A stretch of DNA of 64,000 nt, taken from contig QXCR01000001.1 in NCBI GenBank assembly GCA_004380135.1, positions 310,001 through 374,000 on the forward strand, in the 5' to 3' direction. The position numbers and the translations under genes are program-made. This document shows positions 46,029 through 57,732 of the stretch, piece by piece (the stretch's first letter is position 1; every line of letters starts with the position of its first letter). The stretch comes from Stemphylium vesicarium (Eukaryota; Ascomycota; Dothideomycetes; Pleosporales; Pleosporaceae). The notes below the pieces were generated by a model. The model saw only the letters and a program-made list of their open reading frames with translations, was not told the origin of the DNA and did no database searches.

Positions 46029-48250
46029 ATGGCCAGCTCCTTTGAGAAGAGTGTAAAGGGCGGCACCAAGATCAAGGCAAGTACGCGCCCGTCGCAGCGT
46101 GCCGTGGTTTACCGTGGCCTCGACGTTCGATGCGCCATTGCAGTCAACTGACTTGGCCGTGTAGCTCGCCGCACCCAAATCCAAATATGTCGAGCACATC
46201 CTCGTCGCGACGCATGCAGGCGAAGCAGGCGTCGCTGAGATCTTTCGCGCCCTCACCAACCGCCTCCGCGACTCGACATGGACCATCGTCTTTAAGAGCT
46301 TAATCATCGTGCATCTCATGATAAGAGAGGGAGAACCCGAGGTCACACTCAAGTTCCTGGCGCAGAACCCGCACAGAAAACTGGCCATCAACCATTTCAC
46401 AGAGGGTACGTCTCGAGATATCGTCATGGCTTGTGTACAAGTATAATAGAGTTCTCCTTGTGCTGGGGAGAAGGGTCGGGCAGCGAGCCGGCAGGGGCCG
46501 GGCTGTTTGGGTACAAAGCGCATGTATCTAGGCGTGCGCCAGGAGGGACGAATCAATTGCTGACATCCGAGCGCAACAGTACAAACTCAAGGGCATAACA
46601 TCCGGACCTACTCCGAATACATACTCCGACGCGCAATTGAGTATGGCGCGACCAAGGTGGACTACGTGCGCGGCGGCGAGGGTCGGCTCAAGCGCTTGAC
46701 CGTGGAGAAGGGTCTTTTACGTGAAGCAGAAAGCGTGCAGGACCAGATCAGGGCTCTGCTCAAATGCCAGGTACGGTGAAGAAGCCACAGTTTACCCATG
46801 CAGCTGGACTGACTTTGTCCGTAACAGCCATTCGACGATGAACCCGAAAACGAAATTACCATGACCGCTTTCCGCCTGCTTACCATGGACTTGCTGGTAC
46901 TCTTCCACGTCATGAACGAGGGCACGATCAATATTCTTGGTGGGTTGAGCATTGGCACCTGAATTCCAGCGTACTAATGAAACAGAACACTACTTCGAAT
47001 TGTCAAAGCCCGACGCCACACGCGCCCTCGCAGTATACCGCACTTTCGTCAAGCAAACTCAAGCCGTCGTCGAATACCTCAGTCTTGCAAGAGCGCATGA
47101 ACATTCAACAAGATTGGAGATTCCGAAGATCAAACACGCCCCGACTAGCCTGGCAGCATCGTTGGAAGAGTACTTGACCGATAAAGACTTTGAAATCAAT
47201 CGACGACAGTACATCGCCGAGAAAGAAGCAAAGAAGAATGGAGGCAAGCCCATCAACGGGGCCAGTAAGCCTTTGGACTCAAAGCCTGCACCCTCTAGCA
47301 ACGCTACTAGCCAACAAACAGCAGCAGCTCCACCAAAGCCTACCGCAAATGCACCTTTGATCGACTTGTTTGAATCACTCGAGGACAACCAACAGACAAT
47401 GGCCACGCAGCCGATGATGCAGCAATATCCTCAACAAACAGGCTTTCAACCACAGCAGCCGGGCTTCCAAGTTCCACAGCAGACGGCGAACATGGGATTC
47501 CAGCAACCACAATCACATCCTTTCCCGATGCAAAACGGACAGAGCACAAACCCATTCCAAATGCAGCAACAGCCACAGGCGCCCCAGATACAAGCCCCTC
47601 CCATTGGGCCCCAGTTCACTGGAGCCGGGTTTGGTGGCTACTCGCCGCAGCCCTTCAACACCATGCCCCCAATACCACAAAACGGCATGCCTGACTTCTC
47701 ACAACAACAGCAGCAGCAGCCACAGATGCAGATTCCTACCATTGCCGAGCCTCTGCAGCCACAACAAACGTCAACAAACCCGTTCCGGCAATCGATGCTA
47801 CCTAGTAGCCCAACAGGTGCAGGCTCTCTCAACCGCTCGTCGACGAACCCTTTCGCAAAGCACAACACCGGATTTGCTCAGCAATCGCAATCGCCTGTCA
47901 ACTCTCCACCGTTTTCCATGTCCCCCGTCCAGGAATCCCCGTTTGCTCCTATGCCACAGCAACAACAACAGCCAATGCAACCATTGCAGCCTACACCCAC
48001 TGGGACGAATCCATTCGCACGGCAACCGTCGCCCCAAAGCAGCCTGTCTCCGCAGGGCGGACTTACTGTGAACGCGACGGGAAGTACCAATCCTTTCCGG
48101 CAAAGCGCCTTTGTCAATCAGCAAACAGGCCAAGGCTGGCAGAATACGGGTAGTCAAGGAACCATGGGAGGTATGAGCATCGACCAAGTGCCAACAACAA
48201 GTGTTTTCCCGCGGCCCGGACAGCAACAACAACAGAACTTCCTTGGGTAG
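46029..48250 (+). CDS. ANTH-domain clathrin adaptor (AP180/Yap180-like)
   Basis: Five exons join to 618 residues: 46029-46076, 46165-46405, 46580-46770, 46828-46939 and 46986-48250. Exon 1 ends with a GC-type donor (AAG|GCAAGT), needed to give KIKLAAPKSKYVEHILVAT, the PtdIns(4,5)P2-binding start of ANTH. ANTH continues through QTQGHNIRTYSEYILRRA and RLLTMDLLVLFHVMNEG. At about residue 320 a clathrin box LIDLF follows. The C-terminal half is Gln-rich with five NPF motifs, the ligands of EH-domain proteins such as Ede1. The protein should recruit clathrin and cargo (synaptobrevin-type SNAREs) at endocytic sites on the plasma membrane. Confidence 0.9.
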
Positions 48251-49003
48251 TATCAAGGATGATGAACGAATAGTGAGACTATTGTGTGACTACTATAGGC
48301 CGAACAGGCTCTAACCGCTGGAGATTTATCAAAGGTCGTAATATTCTTCATTAGGTACGGCGTTCCGTTATTGCTCCCTACTGTAGCTTTTGAGTGATTG
48401 CTCCGGGACATAATTATACCGAATTGCATTTGTCTGGGGATTGGGAATGAGTCGCTTCTTGTAGAAATTTGCAGAGGCTGTTCGGATTCGGATAGGTCAT
48501 GGGCAGATTGGGCTATTTCGTACATGTAGCATCTGGACGATGATCCAAGGATCTCCTAGTTCAATTCAGAGCCGGACAGCTGCAGGGAAGTAGGCCCTTG
48601 TTAATGAAATACATAATTACCTGCAACTTTGAGCGTTTGCACTCATTCGTGAAGAGGTTCTTTCGCAACATTCATGGCCATGGCATCCGCACTCGAGCGG
48701 AGTTGCCTTCACACCGCTTCTCGCGTTTGAAGTAAGTGCAGGGGTCGTACAAGCCACGTGCCAACGCGACTTCCCCACGGTTTAGCGCGACTGACAAAAG
48801 AGCCCAATCAAGCACCTGGACACACATCATCGTGACTTTACCACTACTCGCAGCGCCACATGAAAGGGGAGGCTTGATCGCTCTTGCAGAGTAATCATGT
48901 TGTTGGCCGCCTTCCTCTGGCCCCGCCACTATTGCCCGCATTGACCAAGACGTGAATTCGCTTTCCTTCAGTCATCACCTCGTACCTATTTGCACACGTC
49001 GCA
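48251..49003. other. Intergenic region upstream of KMT6
   Basis: 753 nt between the Yap180 stop and the KMT6 start. It must hold the KMT6 promoter. No gene or repeat recognised. Confidence 0.4.
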
Positions 49004-52000
49004 ATGGCCCGTGGCGACTCTCTAGATGCTCCCATCACTCTGGAAGACGATGATGAACATGAAAGCGCACCCTTATGTGTGCTCGCTCCGCCTGCACCTG
49101 CATCAGTGCCTGCGCCTTTGCCTGCGTCTTTCTCTACGGTAAGACGGCGTAATCGGCAAACGCTGGACCAGGATGACATCGAAGAGGTGGAGCACCAAAC
49201 TGCTTGGGAAAGAGCTGCAGCACAGAAGGCGCAAAGAGCAAAAGGGAAACAAAGAGCAGCCAATGCAGACAAAAGTAGTTATTTGCTCGGACAGCATCAC
49301 CGCAAGGAAGAAAGCAGCAATGAAGAACCGCCGGTGGAGAGGCCGCCATCACTCAAGCCCACCGCCATCATCGATTTGCTGACCGATGAAGATGAACCGA
49401 CACCTGCCAGAGTGACACAGCAAAGCACCTCTGCAGGAATCAGCCAGCCTACATCGCACCCCCGGTACCTTCCAGCTCCGCATCCTCACATGCTAAACAG
49501 CATGTATATTCTACAGGCAGCCCAACCTCTCTGCAGCTCGCCTGCGACCGTTCCTTCCCTAAGGGATTTTGCATCGGCTCATCGACCTCAGCCAGTGTAT
49601 CAGTTACTCCCGTCAAATTCATTTCCCCAGGATACTTTGGACAGGGTTGTGGACGCTTCACGATCTAGCGCCCCTGTGCGCGTGCCTACACTCCAACCAG
49701 AATCGGCTGTTCCAATCAATAAAATGCTGAATCATGAAGCCTCTCCCTCCGAACCGGTCCAAAGTTCTCTTTCGACGCCCATTATTCAAAATGAACCTGT
49801 TGAACTCGAGGCAGTCAGCGTCGTACCTCCATCCTTGCAACCAATCAGGGATTTGGCCGACTATCACGGCGAACGGACCACTCCAAGTCGCGTAAACACA
49901 ACATTGGAGCGCGCAAGTCCGGCTGCGCATGCGGACAACCTCGACGAACCGTTTTCTATGTCTGCGACAACCCGATCATCGCGTGGTTCAGGTGTGGCTG
50001 TACTTCCGCCGCGACAGAAAGCAATCAAGTCGGTAAGGAGACGGCCGTATGTTACCGTCAGGGCGCCACCTCAACCTCCGCCAGACGATCACGAGTCAGC
50101 ATTACAAGATCATGTTCAGATAGGGCAGAAGGATGCAACACCCCGAACGCGGAGTCCCAGTCCGGACCTGGAAACGGTCGCTCAGCCTAGCACCGCTGCC
50201 AACCCGGAATTTAGGCTGACTGAACGACCGAAAGACCGCCATCCCACAGTAGAACGACTACCCTCGGAATCTCACGAACCAGATGAACCAGCCTTGAGCA
50301 GAAGTCTGGAAGATGTTGAGGACCCTACCCCCAATGCTGCAGACTTACCTGTTTATCCTTCGATTGCACCATCAGTAGAGCTTGCTCAGGAACCTGAAGC
50401 GCTGTCGCCGACATTGGATGCAACGACAGACAATACGCCAATCTTACCACCTGCTGAAGAGGCTTTCCATGGATTCAGACCGCCCGAGCACGATGCAGCG
50501 CCTGGCGTCGACAGAGACGATGATATCAGGTCTGCGTTGACAAGCAACGTGCATGACCTCATCAAGACACGATCAGCGATAGATGCATGTCTAAGACGCC
50601 ATGTTGCAGAGCGACACGAATCTCATGCTTACTTGGCTTGGTCTAAGATGTGGCGGCAGAGAACATTCCAAGAACAAGATCTGCGCGTCAGGAATCGCAA
50701 GCAGAAACGTCCTGTTCAGTCGACTTTACCTGAAGAGTGCATTCAGCATACTTCGCCCTTTGCAGATATGCCCGGCATACAGATGCCGTTCGATCGAGGT
50801 TTCAGCGCGAAAGGTCTCCCCGATATGGGTCAGGAGGTCTTCATCAAGGCCAAACCGAAAGATACAGTGGCTCGATCGGCAATCTCGGTTCCTACCACAA
50901 AGTACCTATCGGACGCTGTGACTATACCTCCTTTCAAGGAGTATGTCAGTCTCAGGAACAATTTCCTAGCCGATAATGAGTCAAAGCTATTGGCGACGCC
51001 CTACTTCCAGGACGAGGACTACAAGGCTCGAGAGGATTTGTTGTATGCTCTTCCGTTCATCTACGAGTTGACTCATGATGAAAAAGGCCCACTGGACTTT
51101 CGAAAAGAGCAGTGCCGGTTCTACCAAGCTCCGATTGAGGCTTTCCTGGCCGATATCGGAATCACCTGGAATGAGGTTCTGTACTTGTTACTAGCGTCCG
51201 ACAAGAAAATCACTGAGATCAACGCGGCCATTCCTGGAGTTCAGCCATTCAAGAAGGCGATACTGGAGAGAACACGGTACAACATCGAGGAGTTTGAGCG
51301 AGACGGTGAGCCGAAGAAGACTATTCTCTTTGAACGCGACGAAGACAAGTGGCGCAGTTTCCTTCCACAGCTGAAGGAACCCGATGCAGTGGACTTGAGG
51401 CTTGCGGCGATAGCTTGCGCTGCCGTACTACAGGAATGTGAATTCAGCATCTGGTATCTGGCTCAGCAGGCCCCCGTTGTGCAAGACAATGTAATGAGAA
51501 AAACCGCAAGAGGGAAGAATGCGTTACAGGTCACGTACAGGCAGTCCATGTGTAGGGTCTGTCACCAGTGAGTGCATACTTCGGGTATCATCCAGTTGCA
51601 TACTAATCACTCTTACAGACACAATTGCCTCCTCCACGGAGAGCTCAGACAGGTCCCCGAAGATTCATGGATGACCGATTCCGAGCAAGAAGAACATAAG
51701 GTTGACGAAAGTCGTCGAGGCTCCGGAAGTACTCATGGCGAAGAACTAGACCCTCTACCTGCGCATTTCCACGATGATTCGGACATTGAAAGGGTGATCA
51801 ACTACAAGCTACCTGTGAATCCTGATGCGTTCACTGTCTGCCCCGAAGCGGAGATGATCGCTACCAAGGGTGCAAAGCCGCCACCAGGAAAGTTCAATGC
51901 GAACTGGTGGTTGCAGCGAGATCTGACACAACATTGGGAGAAGCGGAAACCGTTCTTTCCTTGCTTCCATCCAGGTAGCTGCGAGACTGCACAATGTCGA

Positions 52001-53322
52001 TGTTACAGAGAGGGTATCAATTGTGAGAAGACATGCAAATGCTTTCGGTCATGTAACAGACGCTTCCCTGGATGCAGTTGCACGATAAACCTCGGAAAAC
52101 GCGTTTGCGAGTCGGATAAGTGTCTATGCGTCAAGTTCAATAGGGAATGCGATGCAGATCTTTGTGGTTCTTGCGGAGCGACAGAAATCCTCGACCCTGT
52201 CAACCGGTACAATGAGGATGTGGTTGCCCGCAACTGCTTCAATGTGGCGATTCAGAGAGGTGTTCCCCGTAAGACATTGCTCGGCCACTCAGAAGTCCAT
52301 GGCTTTGGCCTCTACATGGGCGAGGACATTGAGAAAGGCGAGTACATTGGCGAATACACCGGCGAAGCTATTTCAGTCAAGGAGGGTGATCGCAGACTTA
52401 CCATCTACGACTATCAAAAGACGATGTATCTGTTTCGTCTAAACTCAAGTAGGTGCCCGTGTTCCATTCGCTTGGTTGAACTTGCTAACGTCATCATCCA
52501 GAGCAAGAAGTGGATGCGACATACATGGGCAACAAGCTACGCTTCATCAACAATGCCGATGAGAAATACACAAACTGTGCGCCAAAGAATCTTCTCTGCA
52601 ACACCGTCTTCCGCATAGCACTTTTCGCCACAACCAATATGAAAGCTGGCACGGAGTTATACTTCAACTACAATTACCCCAAAGAGAAGACAGCACAGTT
52701 CAAGCAACCAAACGGCAAAATTGTCGCAGTCAAACAAAACAAGCCAAAGGGGAAGAAGGCAGGGACATCGGCTGCGGTCGATCCGCCTGTCGAAGACCGC
52801 TCGCGCATTATCGCAGCTACTGCTAAGGCCAGAGCTGCGAAAGCTGCTAAGCGGGCCGCAATGATGGAGGAAGAAGCGAAAGCGTCAGCTACGAGGCGTC
52901 TGTCTGGACCACTTCAAGCACGAAAAACAGCGGCCAGCACTGTTGGTCGGAAGCGGGCATCAAAGCTCAGACGTCAAGGTCTCGGTAGAACTGAGCCGAC
53001 TGGCTCTGAAGCCGGTGTCGATGCCGAGGTGAGCGACGATGAGATCCCTGTGGCTGGTGAGTCGCAGGAGACACTAGCAAGTCAATACGTGGAGGATACA
53101 GATGAAGAAGACGAAGAATTTGTTCTGGAGAGGCCATCAGGAGGCGAGATTGTGCAATCTTCTTATACGACGCGACAACGGGGCTCAGGTAGACCGCGTA
53201 AGAGAGCGTCTGATATCGCACCGGTGGTTGCGGTCAAGAAGAAGGGCAAGCTGGGTGGAGCGCGGCCGGGTGCAGGCAGGAAGAGGAAGAGGCCCGTTAT
53301 TGCTAACAGCGATGACGAGTGA
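49004..53322 (+). CDS. kmt6: Histone H3K27 methyltransferase, KMT6/EZH2-like SET protein
   Basis: Exons 49004-51567, 51619-52448 and 52502-53322 join to 1404 residues. The first ~500 residues are disordered. The middle holds the pre-SET helical region including RFYQAPIEAFLADIGITWNE and CRVCHQHNCLLHG. A CXC domain of clustered Cys (CFHPGSCETAQCRC, CKCFRSCNRRFPGCSC) is at about residues 970-1035. The SET domain is at ~1070-1190 with HGFGLYMGEDIEKGEYIGEY, NKLRFINNADEKYTNC and ELYFNYNYP. The tail of ~200 residues is basic and carries AT-hook-like GSGRPRKRAS and GARPGAGRKRKRP. The enzyme is the catalytic subunit of PRC2 and silences facultative heterochromatin, often secondary-metabolite and effector loci in fungi. 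Confidence 0.9.
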
Positions 53323-53731
53323 TCACTCTATGAAGGCATTCGAGAGCGCAGAGACGAGAGAATAGCGTTAGAAAAGCATAGTTCATGGTGGAATTTTGCG
53401 ATAGATACGTATCGATACCCCAACTTCTTTTCCTTTACGCTTTAGCCAACAAGTACGGACGAGCCCCGAATGTGCATGTAATGCCTCTCGTTGTCGTGTA
53501 GTTTTAAGAGGAGCTAGCACAGAAATCATATTTGTACATTCCTCCTCCTGAATGTCACCAGTGCTGTCTTGTGACAGGAATCATCTTTGCCGAATATCTC
53601 ACAGGCTTGGCTCTGCTGCATTCTCGCCCAGCGCGTATGAAGGGTCGTGTATATTACCCTCGGTCTCCTTGAGATATCGACCCGCACACGAGCTACCTGC
53701 ACTATGTTTCTAGCATCGGCTTATATCTCCT
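53323..53731. other. Convergent intergenic region
   Basis: 3' flanks of KMT6 and the HYPK-like gene. Nothing else recognised. Confidence 0.4.
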
Positions 53732-54180
53732 TCAAGGCGCAGCAGTGATAAAAGCAGTCAAGGCCTTGATCGCATTACCGTCGTTCGCACGAAGCAGCTC
53801 CGTAGCTTTCTGTTTTGATACCTCGAGCTCTGCCACCTAATTGTTCGAGTCAGCCCATCAATCCAACACCATGGCCATAACCTCCCAGCACTTCCCAAAC
53901 TCCCTCCACAATAACGGTAGATCAAACGTACTAGAAGTGTAACATCGGCAGCCTCAACCTTGACATTCTTCTTGTCCCCGTCTTTCTTATCCTTGACGTT
54001 GAGCCCCTTCATCGCCTTGTCTAGTGCCTTGCCATCGATTTCTTTCTTCGCGCCATTCTCGCTTTCTAGCGCGTCGAGGGCCGAGAGGGCGGCGACGGCT
54101 TTGCGGTCTTCGGCTGTGCTGGTGGGTGCGTGCGGGTCCGCGGCGCCTTCGTGGACGGCGGCGGGTTGGGGTTCGGCCAT
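53732..54180 (-). CDS. HYPK-like NatA regulatory protein (UBA-like domain)
   Basis: Exons 54180-53932 and 53836-53732 join in phase 0 to 117 residues. The start is the ATG at MAEPQPAAVHEGAADPH. The middle (EDRKAVAALSALDALES) is an alpha-helical segment, and the second exon gives VAELEVSKQKATELLRAN followed by DGNAIKALTAFI, the UBA-like fold of HYPK and NAC-alpha proteins. HYPK binds and restrains the NatA N-terminal acetyltransferase at the ribosome. The stop was located beyond the intron; without splicing the frame would run into unrelated sequence. Confidence 0.83.
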
Positions 54181-54751
54181 TGTGAGGGTAGGTTGTGTAG
54201 TAATTGGGCTGCAATTAGGCTCGAGGTATATGAGATGCTGTAGAGCGGCTTCTGGCTATACGAGGGACAGCTCGACTTGCAGCGGATGACGAGGGTTGTG
54301 GGGTAAAGCTGATGATGGTTTAGTGCCAAATTGACCAATTAGAAAATTCAATTGCCGCTATTGGTCAGGTCCCGGTAATGCAAGCATGTCTTTTTTCGAA
54401 TAGTGGTGCGCACCTGGATGAGACCTAGATTTGCCAGGTCCTCATACACTGCACAAAACCCGAAGCTTGCACGCTGATCTCCCGACATCTCATATTGGTA
54501 CCCAAGGTGAGTACTGCGCCCGTCGACGTCACCGTTGTTGTCCGCGACCACAGTCCGCTTTTTGCCTGCAGATTTTGTTCCTTGAGTCATGTGCGCGTGT
54601 TCCTTGCTCGAGTCACCCCATGAAGGAGGACCTTTGCCGAGTTTCCATATTAACGAGACAATAGAGTGACTCAAAGCGCTTATACGTGCTTTTGATCTGA
54701 CTTCTCTCCAGCAACTACACGGGACATTAGAAAGAGGGTATAGACTACAAA
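54181..54751. promoter_or_regulatory. Divergent promoter between HYPK-like and DAHP synthase genes
   Basis: 571 nt with both starts outward. Frames on either strand are short and featureless. No repeat recognised. Confidence 0.4.
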
Positions 54752-56388
54752 ATGGATAACGAGGGACACGCAAAATTGACCGATTACGTAGCCAAGTTTC
54801 TGGCAGCATCTAGTGATCAGCCTCAGTCACAAACAGCACAGTCGACAGTGGACGCAGAAACGACACAAATACCCAACAGATCAAAGCAAGAATCAATCAT
54901 GAGCGGCGAGTCTGGAGCATGGTCACCAGCCTGTAAGAACATCATTTTAAAATTTCAGGTTCCTTGTGCTAATGTGACCCAGCATGGAGGTCAAAACCCA
55001 TAAAGCAAGTCGTCACCTATGAGGATCAAGCAGCCGTATCTTCAGCTTTGACGAAACTGTCAAGCCTCCCGCCAATTGTCACCCCAACAGAGATTGCCAG
55101 GCTCAAGGCTAGTCTACGTGATGCTGCACTTGGAAAGTCCTTCCTACTTCAGGGCGGAGATTGCGCTGAGCTATTCTCCTACTGTGCCGACAACCCAATC
55201 GATGCGAAGATTAAGCTTCTTCTGCAAATGAGCTTGGTTCTGATTTGGGGCTCAAACAAGCCTGTCATTCGTATCGGTCGCATTGCAGGACAGTATGCGA
55301 AGCCCAGATCGAGCCCGACCGAGATGCTTGATGGCAAGGAAGTCCCTAGTTTCAGGGGTGATATCCTCAACGGATACGACCCAGACTCCAGGAGAGTGGA
55401 CCCAGAGAGGCTGGTCAGCGCCTACTTCCATTCTGCCACGACGCTGAACTACATCCGTGGACAACTTGCGAGCGGCATCGCTGATCTGCACAACCCGTTA
55501 GACTGGGAGCTTGGCCATGTCCGGGACGAGGAGCTTCAGTCAAAGTATTCAGAAATTGTACACAGCATCTCTGATTCACTTCGCTTCATGAAGACCATCG
55601 GTGCGGATACGTCTGGTCAGTTACAAACGGTAGATCTCTTCACCAGCCACGAAGGCCTCGTACTGGAATACGAGCAGAGTCTTACAAGACGACTGAAGCA
55701 TCCAGCTGGTTACAAGCCTTCCCAGCCCTCAAACGACGGCAAGGGCTGGTACAACACTTCTGCTCACTTCATTTGGATCGGAGACCGAACACGCCAAATT
55801 GACGGAGGCCATGTCGAGTACTTCCGTGGCATTGAGAACCCGATCGGTATCAAGGTTGGGCCTTCGATGAAGAACGAGGAGCTTGTAGAGCTGCTGGACA
55901 TTGTCAACCCAAACAAGGAAGTCGGCAAGATCACGTTGATCACCCGCTACGGTGCAGAAAAGGTTGAGTCTATGCTCGGCGCTCATATCGAGGCTGTAAA
56001 GAACAGTGGACATGTTGTGGTTTGGCAATGCGATCCGATGCACGGGCAAGTCAAGTTCCGTCTGTACAATTCCACCAGCTAACGTCTTTCTAGCAACACC
56101 CGCAGTACTCCCACAGGGATCAAGACCCGCTCCTTCAATAGCATCTTCTCCGAGCTGTCGTCCGCGCTCAAGATCCACAAGCAACACGGCTCCTTCCTTG
56201 GCGGCATGCACCTTGAGCTCACTGGCGACGCGGTCACGGAATGCACGGGAGGAAGTGAGGGCCTAGTAGATGAGGATCTGAGCTTAAACTACACCACCTA
56301 CTGCGATCCTAGGTTGAATGAGAAGCAGGCTCTGGAGTTGGCCTTCCTAGTTGCAGGACACTACCGCGCGGATGAAAAGCTCCCATGA
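54752..56388 (+). CDS. Class II 3-deoxy-7-phosphoheptulonate (DAHP) synthase
   Basis: Three exons (54752-54932, 54983-56045, 56094-56388) join to 512 residues. The enzyme condenses phosphoenolpyruvate and erythrose 4-phosphate, the first shikimate step. Class II motifs are LLQGGDCAELF (metal Cys), RIGRIAGQYAKPRS, HFIWIGDRTRQIDGGHVEYF, GIENPIGIKVGPSM, WQCDPMHGNT and GGMHLELTG with TECTGG. The first ~85 residues are extra, Ser/Gln-rich. Intron 2 uses a GC donor (GG|GCAAGT) with branch CAGCTAAC; without it the frame stops before the last motifs. Fungi mostly use class I Aro3/Aro4-type enzymes, so this plant/bacterial-type isoform may serve a second route, but location and regulation are not visible. 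Confidence 0.9.
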
Positions 56389-56748
56389 ATTCCATTTGAA
56401 TGAGGGCATCATCGCAAGATTAGTTTGAATCTCAGAAGAACTGATCTCGAAAAATATGATCCCATTTCCTTCACCTGCACAAGTTATCGCAATCGTGACC
56501 ACATGTAGTAATCCATCTCCTTGAATTCCCAGTCCTCGGACTTGGCATGATCCCATCTTCGAATACATCATCGCATGGTCCGAGCTTCCACAAAGTTCCC
56601 ACTCCCCAACATATGCATCATCTTATCTCGGACGCCCCCCGTTATCAACAACAACAACCCTTACCCTCTCAACAAATTCCTGGCGCTTACCCCACACTTT
56701 ATCCCCCCCTCCTCCCCTCTCTCGTCCCAACAGAAATAATCTATAACC
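56389..56748. other. Short intergenic region
   Basis: 360 nt containing the DAHP synthase 3' flank and a pyrimidine-rich promoter (CCCCCTCCTCCCCTCTCTC near 56703-56722) of the next gene. Confidence 0.45.
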
Positions 56749-57433
56749 ATGGGCGCTTCAGCATCTAAAGGCGCCAAAACCGCTGGTTCGGCTGCACGTA
56801 AATACCCTACGAGGGCCCCGACAAATACAACTACTACTGCTCCACGCGCTGCACCTCCACCTGCACCTGCAGCGCCTGCGCAGACTCCGACAACGGGACC
56901 GAATGTACATCCTTCAACGCAAGCAAGTGGGGAGAAGACGGAGGGTGCGTAGTAGGCTCCCATTACAAGTACATAAGTTATTAACCCCCCCGACCACAGC
57001 CGTCCTTCAAGATGCGCGCGACCCAGCCTTTGCCTCCCGGCTGAGCAGCCTAGGAGCCGTTCAACCCAATCCACATTACTCGCCTTCGTCGGCGTCGCAG
57101 TTCGATCCTCGCCGTAATACCTCACCTAATCTGCCCAACGATATGATGCAATCGCCACCGCAATCGGCATTTCCGGACCCGAAAAATAACCCTGTGCTGC
57201 GTGTACTGGAGGCCAGACAGAGGATAGCAGATCAGGCGGAAGATGAGCTGAGGGACGTGGGCAGGAGGGGGTTCCAGGGTAGGACATATGTCGATGCTGG
57301 TGTGATTACGTTGGCGCTGATGAGGCAGGCCAAGGGGGAGCCGGATGCGAGGATTGAACAGGGGTTGGGAATTAAGAAGGGAAGACTGAGTGTCTTGGGA
57401 CGGGGTACAGTGGATGCTGTGGCGCTGATGTGA
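56749..57433 (+). CDS. Conserved fungal protein with N-myristoylation-type start
   Basis: Exons 56749-56944 and 57000-57433 join in phase 1 to 209 residues. The start MGASASKGAK fits the consensus for N-myristoylation (Gly at 2, Ser at 6, basic after), so membrane attachment is likely. Residues ~10-65 are Ala/Pro/Thr-rich. The second exon holds the conserved part: VLQDARDPAFASRLSSLG, NPVLRVLEARQRIADQAEDE, GRRGFQGRTYVDAGVI and GLGIKKGRLSVLG. I believe this block recurs in other ascomycetes but do not know a function for it. No TM segment is seen. Confidence 0.7.
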
Positions 57434-57732
57434 AAATGAAGGGTTGATGTTGGGTTGGGCAAACTTCAACTCTGTTTCACGACAGTAGCAAGACATCACA
57501 GGACTAGCGCGACAGAGAAGATCCAGATGAGCGACGCCGAAAAGGCCAACAGCGATCGTATTCGACCTGCGAAAAAGAGCGTACATATGTACATACGAAA
57601 CGAAAACGAAGAGCACCATTTCAACACCGAGTTTGATCCTTCCTACCGATGCCATGCGTTACCCAAGTCGTTATCCAAAACACCAAACCAACGCCAGAAC
57701 AAATGCAAAGGAAAGCAAAAGAGATTGTGTCA

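Noticed and set aside
47059..48256. Long minus-strand frames opposite the Yap180 gene, Cys/Gly-rich
   Set aside because: They are the reverse reading of CAG/CAA glutamine codons in the real gene.
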